In this document: one piece after another, positions 17,578 through 23,536 of the stretch
Layout: every line of letters begins with the position of its first letter
How positions within the stretch are numbered: position 1 is the first letter of the stretch
From: Ramlibacter sp. WS9
GTDB lineage: Bacteria; Pseudomonadota; Gammaproteobacteria; Burkholderiales; Burkholderiaceae_C
Direction of reading: 5' to 3'
Assembly: GCF_003797765.1 (NCBI RefSeq)
Contig: NZ_RKMB01000006.1
Location: 1 to 64,000 of the forward strand
Length of the DNA: 64,000 bases
Notes under the pieces: model-generated
What the model saw: the letters and a program-made list of their open reading frames with translations, nothing else
Told to the model about the DNA's origin: nothing
Databases searched by the model: none
Position numbers and translations under genes: made by a program

Positions 17578-19326
17578 GTGCTGCGCATTGCGCGTCCCGC
17601 CCGATGGGACGCCGCCAAGCTCGATGGCTGGCTCGCCCGTTCGTTCGGCGTCGAACCCGGGCCTGTCCCCATTGCCCCGGAAGACGATGAGGCGCACGCC
17701 CTCATGCGTGCATTTACCTGGCGTGCCCTCCACCTGGGCACCGCACTGCTGCGTGCGGTGAAGATTCCCGCGCTTGCGCCTTGCCGCATCCTCGCCATCG
17801 CGGGTGGGCCGAACATCTTCGAAGTCCGGTTCGCGGCCCCCCGCATCGACCGGTTGAGCCCCGAAGTGCCGGGCCGCGAGGCGGCAGAGCACAAGGCCCA
17901 CGAATTCGCATTCGGCAATGCCGTGCGGACGCTCCACGGAATGTGTGCCCTCGAGGAGGCGCCCCAGGCCACCGCACACGCGCACGACGAGCTGCAGCAG
18001 TCCTTCGTCAAGACCTTGGATGCGATGGTTCAAGGTGGTGGGTCGACGGTACCGCTGCTGCAGGCAGCGTTCAGCCTGGACATCCCCTTCCGCCACCTGA
18101 GCGCAGGCGTCTTCCAGCTGGGATGGGGCAGCGCGGCGCGGCGTGTCGATCGCGGCGCCATCCAGTTCGACTCGGCGATCGGCGCGCGCATGGGTCAGGA
18201 CAAGGCCGTCTCCGTGGCCTTGATGCGCGATGCGGGCCTGCCGGTGCCGGCGCAGGAGCGCGTGCCGCCGGGCGATGACGGAACGCAAGCCGCTCGGCGC
18301 CTGGGCTGGCCCGTCGTGGTCAAGCCGGCCGACCGCGACCGCGGTGAAGGCGTCACGGTGGACATCGTGAATGACGCCAGGCTGGCCAGCGCGATCGCGC
18401 AAGCGTCGAAGTTTTCGCGCCGCGTGCTGATGGAGCGCCAGGTGACGGGTGTGTGCCACCGCGTCGTGGTCGCCGCGAACGAAGTGCTGCTGGTGTCCAA
18501 GCGCCTTCCCAAGCTGGTCCGGGGCGATGGCGTGCATTCGGTCGCGCAGCTGGTGGCCCGCGCCAACGAAGAGGAAATGGCGAAACCGCCATGGACGCGC
18601 CTGAAGCCCTTTCCCCTGGATGAAGTCGCGCTGGCCTGCCTGGCCCAGTCGGGCCTCTCGCCCTCGTCGGTCCCGCCGGAGGGCCACCCCGCGCCGCTGC
18701 GCCGCATCCAATCGTCAGCCGAAGGCGGCGTGGTCGAGGATTGGACCGACCGCATCCATCCGGACAACGTCGAGATCGCACTGAAGGCCGCCCGCCTGTT
18801 CGGCTTTGCCATCGCCGGCATCGACATCATTTCGCAGGACATCAGCCGCCCATGGCACGAGAACGGGGCCGTCCTGAACGAGGTGAACTATTCGTCGCTG
18901 CTGCCCAGCCGGTTGTCGGCCCACGTGCTGCCGATCCTTCTGCGCAAGTTTTTTGCGGCAGACGGCCGTATTCCGGTCGACCTCGTGATGGGCGGCCCCG
19001 AAGCGGCGGCGGAGGGGCTGCGGCTGCGGGCCGCCCACGCCGAAGCGGGGCTGCGCTGCTGCATGGCCGGCCATGAACGCGTGGTCGCGGCCGATGGCAA
19101 GGAAATGCCGGTCGCGGCACAGGGCCTGTTCGGGCGCACGCTGGCATTGCTGCTCGACCCGGACGTGGACGCGCTGGTGCTCGTCGTGCAGACGGACGAG
19201 TTGCTGCGCACCGGGTTGCCGGTAGACCGCATCAACCGCGTCGTGGAAACCGCGGACGCTGCGGGGGCTCCGTGGCTGGGCGGAATGCGCGAATTGATTG
19301 GGCGCTATCGCACCGAAGCCATGTAG
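17578..19326 (+). CDS. cyanophycin-synthetase-like ATP-grasp ligase without Mur-ligase domain
   Basis: 582 residues from the GTG at 17578. The N-terminal part resembles the N-domain of CphA (VPLLQAAFSLDIPFRHLSAG then VFQLGWGSAARRVDRG, about 158-193). The ATP-grasp fold follows: QDKAVSVALMRDAGLPVP, lysine loop GWPVVVKPADRDRGEGV (243-259), HRVVVAANEVL (294-304) and the metal-binding GIDIISQDIS (414-423) and LNEVNYSSLL (433-442). CphA then carries a Mur-ligase half that adds Arg; here only about 120 residues follow, with no Mur P-loop. It should therefore form one type of acyl phosphate-derived amide bond. It converges, with a 22-base overlap, on the HExxH gene and its Lys-rich peptide, a likely substrate. 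The frame reads open upstream of the GTG with protein-like codons from 17509, so the start is uncertain. Confidence 0.8.
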   Translation: MLRIARPARWDAAKLDGWLARSFGVEPGPVPIAPEDDEAHALMRAFTWRALHLGTALLRAVKIPALAPCRILAIAGGPNIFEVRFAAPRIDRLSPEVPGREAAEHKAHEFAFGNAVRTLHGMCALEEAPQATAHAHDELQQSFVKTLDAMVQGGGSTVPLLQAAFSLDIPFRHLSAGVFQLGWGSAARRVDRGAIQFDSAIGARMGQDKAVSVALMRDAGLPVPAQERVPPGDDGTQAARRLGWPVVVKPADRDRGEGVTVDIVNDARLASAIAQASKFSRRVLMERQVTGVCHRVVVAANEVLLVSKRLPKLVRGDGVHSVAQLVARANEEEMAKPPWTRLKPFPLDEVALACLAQSGLSPSSVPPEGHPAPLRRIQSSAEGGVVEDWTDRIHPDNVEIALKAARLFGFAIAGIDIISQDISRPWHENGAVLNEVNYSSLLPSRLSAHVLPILLRKFFAADGRIPVDLVMGGPEAAAEGLRLRAAHAEAGLRCCMAGHERVVAADGKEMPVAAQGLFGRTLALLLDPDVDALVLVVQTDELLRTGLPVDRINRVVETADAAGAPWLGGMRELIGRYRTEAM

Positions 19327-20234
19327 CTGGCCGCGGCCCGCATGACCGATGCACCCGTCGGCGTGAGGCGGCCATGCTCGGCGACCACGCCGTGCCCAGA
19401 CCAGAAGTTGACCGCATCGCTCTTGCGCGCCGCTTCGGCCCTGCGCTGCGCCTCATCGTCCAGCTGCCCGCTTTCCAGCAGGTGCGACATCGCCCAGTGC
19501 ATGCGCGCCGAGACGAACGTCGCGTGGAAAATGCCATCCATGGGCCGCTCGTCGACACGAAGGGGCGAGCGGTACAGCTCGTCGTCCTCGTTCTCCACCA
19601 GCGCCTCGTCTGCCGCGCAGGCATAGAGAAGGAGGTGCGCGCTCTCGTGCGCCATGACCTCGACCATCGTCACTTCGTCGGGGTGGGAGGTCGCGTTCAG
19701 GAACAGCCCGCCCCAAAGCATGTAGCCCGAGCCGCCGTCGAACTGGTATTTTGCTTTCGGGTCGCCAACGACCAGGATGACGTCGCTGACCAGCGCGTCG
19801 AATTCGGCGGCCAGGCCCGGTACAGCCCGTTCCATCAGTGCGAAGCTGCGCAGCAGTCGCTCACCATAGGCCGACGCCAAATCGGGCGAGGGCGGCGCGA
19901 TGAGGAAGCTGATGTTCGGGTCGGAGTCGAGCTGGCGGGCATAGAGCGCCAGGTGGCGCACGTGCGCGGACGCGTCGAGCGGCAGCACACGCCAGCGGCC
20001 GGCCAGCGGCACTTCCCGCAGGAGCTCTTCGAGCTTCGCCTGTGCCAGCCCGGCGTCGTCACCCTCGACCAGGGCAAGCACGAGCTCACTGTAGATGCCG
20101 AACGTCGAGGCTGGATACCGGGCGCCGGCACGCATGCGCGCCGCCATGGCGGCGAGCGATGCATCGTCGAAGGGAATCTGCCCGCGGACCTGGTCGCCGA
20201 TGTGGACAAGACTGTCGGCCAGCGACAGCCGCAT
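19305..20234 (-). CDS. HExxH-type putative peptide-modification enzyme
   Basis: 309 residues. The metal site is VMAHESAHLLLY (HESAH at 196-200), followed about 25 residues later by RVDERPMDGIFHATFV, the second conserved block of the family annotated as HExxH-motif putative peptide-modification proteins; to my knowledge some members are now described as 2-oxoglutarate-dependent peptide beta-hydroxylases. These enzymes are found with RiPP precursors. The N-terminal 190 residues are helical and may bind the leader. There is no signal peptide. The ATG at 20234 has no Shine-Dalgarno; the frame runs back 20 codons (through LVAFSFAPDGARARTLDAR) to the stop of the upstream peptide gene in the same frame, so coupling or a CTG start at 20291 is possible. 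A plain metallopeptidase role remains an alternative. Confidence 0.72.
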   Translation of the reverse strand: MRLSLADSLVHIGDQVRGQIPFDDASLAAMAARMRAGARYPASTFGIYSELVLALVEGDDAGLAQAKLEELLREVPLAGRWRVLPLDASAHVRHLALYARQLDSDPNISFLIAPPSPDLASAYGERLLRSFALMERAVPGLAAEFDALVSDVILVVGDPKAKYQFDGGSGYMLWGGLFLNATSHPDEVTMVEVMAHESAHLLLYACAADEALVENEDDELYRSPLRVDERPMDGIFHATFVSARMHWAMSHLLESGQLDDEAQRRAEAARKSDAVNFWSGHGVVAEHGRLTPTGASVMRAAASYMASVR

Positions 20235-20294
20235 GCGCGCATCGAGCGTGCGGGCCCGGGCGCCGTCGGGCGCGAAAGAAAAAGCGACCAGGGC

Positions 20295-20474
20295 TCAGCC
20301 GGACTTCACGCCGGATTTGGTGCCCAGTTTGGTACCGACCTTTCCGGCAACCTTGCCGCCCACCTTGGGGCCGGCCTTCGTGCCGGAGATACGGGCCACG
20401 GGCGTCTCGACGCGCTTGTCCGCGAGGATCTTGAAGCCATAAAGACGGGACAGGTCGAGCTGGATGAACGGCAT
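20295..20474 (-). CDS. 59-residue Lys/Gly-repeat peptide, candidate modified-peptide precursor
   Basis: I know no family for this peptide. Residues 1-31 (starting MPFIQLDLSRLYGFKILADK and ending VARISG) look like a leader: amphipathic, with hydrophobic residues spaced as in a recognition helix or strand. Residues 32-59 are seven consecutive tetrads of the form xKxG, beginning TKAG and ending VKSG, with Ala replacing Gly only in the third. There is no signal peptide. The ATG at 20474 was chosen because it begins the sensible sequence; its ribosome site is weak. The HExxH gene follows in the same frame and strand, and the ATP-grasp ligase gene converges on it. The regular Lys spacing suggests side-chain or backbone modification at each repeat. 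The reading frame is real with good confidence; its function is inferred. Confidence 0.7.
   Translation of the reverse strand: MPFIQLDLSRLYGFKILADKRVETPVARISGTKAGPKVGGKVAGKVGTKLGTKSGVKSG
20298..20381 (-). repeat. seven-unit 12-bp tandem repeat encoding xKxG
   Basis: The 84 bases code for seven tetrapeptides with Lys in position 2 and Gly (once Ala) in position 4. Codons vary between units (AAG and AAA for Lys; GGC and GGT for Gly), and positions 1 and 3 differ, so the protein pattern is kept while the DNA has drifted. That argues for selection on the peptide rather than recent slippage. Confidence 0.85.
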
Positions 20475-20589
20475 GGTAAGTCTTTGTCTTGAAAGCGGAT
20501 TCGCGATCCTATCAGGGAACATGGACGCTGCAAACCGGGCACGGCCGTCGTCGGATGGGAAGACAGAGCATATATTCGCAACCCAGACC

Positions 20590-22173
20590 ATGAACGTCAT
20601 TGCCCCACTTCACCGCGGCATCCTGCATCCGCTGGCCACCGCCCTGCTGCTCGCGGCAAGCGTGGCCCAGGCCCAGACGTTGCCGGCACCGGCCACTGTC
20701 GTCGAGTCGTCGGTCGAACAATCGCAGCGTGCGATGGCTGCGGGCAAAGCGACGGCGCAGTCGCTGACACAAACCAGCCTTGCGCGCATCCGGCATCTCG
20801 ATCGCTCGGGCCCGGCCCTGCACGCCGTGTTGGAGACGAATCCCGACGCGTTGCCGATCGCGCGCCAGCTGGACGCCGAGCGCAGATCCGGGCGCGTGCG
20901 CGGCCCGCTGCACGGGATCCCGGTTCTCTTGAAGGACAACATCGACACCGGCGACCGCATGCAGACCTCGGCCGGCTCACTCGCTCTCACCGGAGCGCCA
21001 GCACCGCGGGATGCGTTCATCGTCAAGCGGCTGCGTGCAGCCGGCGCGGTGATCATCGGCAAGACCAACCTTTCGGAGTGGGCGAACATCCGCTCGAGCA
21101 AGTCGAGCAGCGGCTGGAGCGCCCGCGGTGGCCAGACCAGGAACCCGTACGCATTGGCGCGCAATCCCTGCGGTTCGAGTTCGGGAACGGGTGCGGCCAT
21201 CGCCGCCAGCTTCGCGGTGGTCGGGATCGGCACGGAAACAGACGGTTCCATCGTGTGCCCCAGCAGTGCGGCCGGGCTGGTGGGCCTGAAGCCCACCGTG
21301 GGCCTGGTGAGCCGCAGCGGCATCATCCCCATCTCGCGTTCGCAGGACACCGCCGGGCCGATGACTCGGAGCGTGGCCGACGCCGCCGCAGTGCTCACCG
21401 CGATCGCGGGCACCGACCCTGAGGACCCGGCCACCCGGGCCGCGCAAGGACACGTCGAAGCGGACTACCGCGCGTTTCTCAAGGCGGATGGGTTGAAGGG
21501 CGCGCGCATCGGCGTCGCGCGCAAGAAGGTGACGGGCTACAGCGTCCAAACCGACAGGCTGTTCGAACAGGCCATCGCCGACTTGAAACGCCTGGGCGCC
21601 GAGATCGTCGACCCGGCGGATTTCGGCAGCTTGGGCGACTACGACGACGACGAGTTGGAAGTGCTGCTGTACGAATTGAAGGCGGACTTGAATGCTTACC
21701 TGGCGAAGCGCACCGGTGTGCCCGTGCGGACGCTCGCCGACGTCATTGCCTTCAACGAAAAGCACAAGGGCCGCGAGATGCCGTGGTTCGGGCAGGACTT
21801 GTTCGAGAAGGCGCAGGCCAAGGGGCCGCTCACGGAAGAGGCTTACCTGAAGGCGGCCGAGAAGTCGCGGCGGCTGGCGCGTGCAGGCATCGACGACGTA
21901 CTGGCACAGCACCGGCTCGACGCGATCGTTGCGCCCACCGGCTCACCGGCGTGGCTCACCGATCACGTGAACGGCGACTCGTTCCAGGGCTCGAGTTCGT
22001 CGCCTGCGGCGGTGGCCGGCTATCCCAGCATCACCGTGCCGATGGGGTTGGCGATGGGGCTGCCAGTCGGCATGTCGTTCGTGGGGACGGCGTGGTCCGA
22101 GGGCAAGCTGTTGCGGCTGGCGTATGCGTATGAGCAGGGGACGCGGCATCGGCGGGCGCCCCGGCTGAGATAG
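20590..22173 (+). CDS. exported amidase-signature family hydrolase
   Basis: 527 residues with a Sec leader (hydrophobic core LHPLATALLLAASVAQAQ, cleavage after AQA near residue 28). The amidase-signature Ser-cisSer-Lys triad is present: Lys in VLLKDNIDTGD, cis-Ser in CGSSSGTGAAIAASF, and nucleophile Ser in GIGTETDGSIVCPSSA. It hydrolyses an amide bond in the periplasm; homologues act on small amides or peptide amides and the substrate is unknown. It is divergent from the Lys-rich peptide gene, separated by 115 bases. A TATATT at 20571-20576 could be its -10. A functional link with the peptide system is possible but not shown. Confidence 0.85.
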   Translation: MNVIAPLHRGILHPLATALLLAASVAQAQTLPAPATVVESSVEQSQRAMAAGKATAQSLTQTSLARIRHLDRSGPALHAVLETNPDALPIARQLDAERRSGRVRGPLHGIPVLLKDNIDTGDRMQTSAGSLALTGAPAPRDAFIVKRLRAAGAVIIGKTNLSEWANIRSSKSSSGWSARGGQTRNPYALARNPCGSSSGTGAAIAASFAVVGIGTETDGSIVCPSSAAGLVGLKPTVGLVSRSGIIPISRSQDTAGPMTRSVADAAAVLTAIAGTDPEDPATRAAQGHVEADYRAFLKADGLKGARIGVARKKVTGYSVQTDRLFEQAIADLKRLGAEIVDPADFGSLGDYDDDELEVLLYELKADLNAYLAKRTGVPVRTLADVIAFNEKHKGREMPWFGQDLFEKAQAKGPLTEEAYLKAAEKSRRLARAGIDDVLAQHRLDAIVAPTGSPAWLTDHVNGDSFQGSSSSPAAVAGYPSITVPMGLAMGLPVGMSFVGTAWSEGKLLRLAYAYEQGTRHRRAPRLR

Positions 22174-22176
22174 CCG

Positions 22177-22632
22177 TCATGTGGGACGGCGCTCACCGGT
22201 CAAGACTTTCAACCCGCTCAATTTGGAGAAGTCACGATCATGCGTCACCAATGCGACGGCCCCTATCTCGAGCGCAGTGGCGGCCAGGAGAGCATCCGGA
22301 AGGCGCAGGCCGGTGGAAGCCCTCAAGCGCGCGGCGGTGACCGAAATTTCTGCCGTCACAGGCATGAGGTCGAACGAACCGAGCGCCCTCTCGTAGCGCT
22401 TGGCCAGCGCGTCCAATCCTTGTTTCAGCGGACCGACAAGGACTTCGGCGAGGCTGATCGTGGAAACAGCGATCTGAAGCCGGCCGCTTTCGGCCGCCTC
22501 GAACAAACCGTCGAAGAGAGGAGCGAAGGTCGGGTGGTCTTCGAGGATGTAGATCAACGGCGCTGTATCGACAACGACCAAATCGCCATCGTCGAGGCCT
22601 GCCCACAGGGCTGAGGATTTTCGCGAGGCCAT
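22177..22632 (-). CDS. PIN-domain toxin (VapC-like)
   Basis: A 151-residue PIN-fold ribonuclease toxin. The four acidic metal ligands are visible: Asp in VVVDTAPLIY, Glu in SLAEVLVGP, Asp in LRLPDALLAATA and Asp in THDRDFSKL. Members cut tRNA or rRNA when released from the antitoxin. It lies six bases after the antitoxin gene and ends four bases from the amidase stop (convergent). The N-terminus starts MASRKSSALWAG, slightly longer than usual. Called VapC-like on fold and partner; the target is unknown. Confidence 0.85.
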   Translation of the reverse strand: MASRKSSALWAGLDDGDLVVVDTAPLIYILEDHPTFAPLFDGLFEAAESGRLQIAVSTISLAEVLVGPLKQGLDALAKRYERALGSFDLMPVTAEISVTAARLRASTGLRLPDALLAATALEIGAVALVTHDRDFSKLSGLKVLTGERRPT

Positions 22633-22638
22633 GACCCG

Positions 22639-22890
22639 CTACTTCGTCCATTCCTCGCGCAGGTCTGCGATTTTCTGTGCGGGAGACTTGCCCCACAGTC
22701 CCTTGCCAGTACCCCGCAATGCCAGGAACGACTGCTTGCGACGCGACTTGAGCAGCAATTCCGGCCCCACGATGGCCGCGTACGGCTTGCCGTGCTTGGT
22801 CAGCAGGCTGCCCATGCCGCTGTGCGCCGATTCCGCAAGTTGAGGCAGTTGCTTGCGAGCCTGTTCCAAACCGATAGTGCGAGTTGCCAT
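22639..22890 (-). CDS. Phd/YefM-family antitoxin
   Basis: 83 residues. The Phd/YefM DNA-binding fold is seen in TIGLEQARKQLPQLAESAHS followed by LLTKHGKPYAAIVGPELLL. The C-terminal tail, which in the family wraps the toxin, is basic then acidic (LREEWTK). It is first in the pair with the PIN toxin, as usual. A TGTACA double site overlapping a perfect TATAAT lies 12-32 bases upstream, fitting autoregulation. Confidence 0.85.
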   Translation of the reverse strand: MATRTIGLEQARKQLPQLAESAHSGMGSLLTKHGKPYAAIVGPELLLKSRRKQSFLALRGTGKGLWGKSPAQKIADLREEWTK

Positions 22891-22902
22891 GAATTTCCGA
22901 TC

Positions 22903-22922
22903 TGTACAGTCTGTACATTATA
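22903..22922 (-). promoter_or_regulatory. autoregulated promoter of the Phd/PIN pair
   Basis: Two TGTACA hexamers (22903-22908 and 22912-22917), each itself palindromic and spaced three bases, abut a perfect TATAAT (minus strand, 22917-22922). An antitoxin bound here would cover the -10, the standard arrangement for toxin-antitoxin operons. Confidence 0.6.
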
Positions 22923-22930
22923 GATCGAAC

Positions 22931-23536
22931 TCACTCCCATAAACCGAGCTGTTCGCCACCCTGCCCGCTCGGCGCCGGCGGCCCGAGCTCCCTTCCCGGC
23001 GTGACGCCGAAGCGCTCCACGACTTCGTAGCGTGCCGGCTTGGCCTGCGGATACAGCACCGACCAGACCAGCACGACCTCGTCGACCCGCCAGCGGATAG
23101 GCTGCACCGCCTCGGGCGGTCTGGCCTGGGCCGCGTTGCGCGCCAGGGTCACGTGGGCTTTGAAAGTGTTGTGCACAACGGGCAGTCCAGCCTGCGACAC
23201 GGCTTCCGCCACGCGCCCTTGCAGCGCCTGCAACCCATCGTGGTCCGCGGGCCTCAACACCGCGACGTGGTTACGCCAGACTTCCGGGACGCGCAACTCC
23301 AGCTCCAGCGGCGTGACAACGACTTCGCGCAACGCCTTGCGCAAGCGCTGCTCGGGCGCCAAACCAACCTCACCGAGGAAACAGAGCGTGAGGTGATAGC
23401 ACCCGAATCGTGTGGGCTTTGCCTGTTCGGGCCATTCCCATTGGCGGCAGTGGCGCTGGATGGCAGCCTGCAGTTGGCGATCGGGCATGAGGCCGATGAA
23501 GAGGCGGTGCGGCGTGGGGATCGCGCTCGTGGCCAT
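22931..23536 (-). CDS. thpR: RNA 2',3'-cyclic phosphodiesterase (2'-5' RNA ligase family)
   Basis: A 201-residue 2H-phosphoesterase. The two catalytic HxTx motifs are HLTLCFLG (near 48) and HVTLAR (near 130), with the N-terminal RLFIGLMPD block. It opens cyclic phosphates or makes 2'-5' links in RNA. The ATG at 23536 overlaps the dnaE2 stop by one base (TGATG), so it is translationally coupled to the damage-inducible polymerase; a TTG at 23539 is a less likely start. The link suggests DNA-damage induction of an RNA-repair activity, though many thpR genes simply travel with neighbours. Confidence 0.9.
   Translation of the reverse strand: MATSAIPTPHRLFIGLMPDRQLQAAIQRHCRQWEWPEQAKPTRFGCYHLTLCFLGEVGLAPEQRLRKALREVVVTPLELELRVPEVWRNHVAVLRPADHDGLQALQGRVAEAVSQAGLPVVHNTFKAHVTLARNAAQARPPEAVQPIRWRVDEVVLVWSVLYPQAKPARYEVVERFGVTPGRELGPPAPSGQGGEQLGLWE

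Noticed and set aside
20298-20381. CRISPR-like array
   Set aside because: The 12-bp periodic units are contiguous with no spacers and encode a peptide repeat.
20590-22173. Amidase as a third enzyme of the peptide system
   Set aside because: Only divergent placement supports it; amidase-signature proteins are common and usually unrelated to neighbours.
17363-22930. Genomic island integrated at tRNA-Gly
   Set aside because: The tRNA, peptide system and toxin-antitoxin pair suggest an island, but I see no integrase and no repeat of the tRNA 3' end downstream, and base composition does not change visibly.
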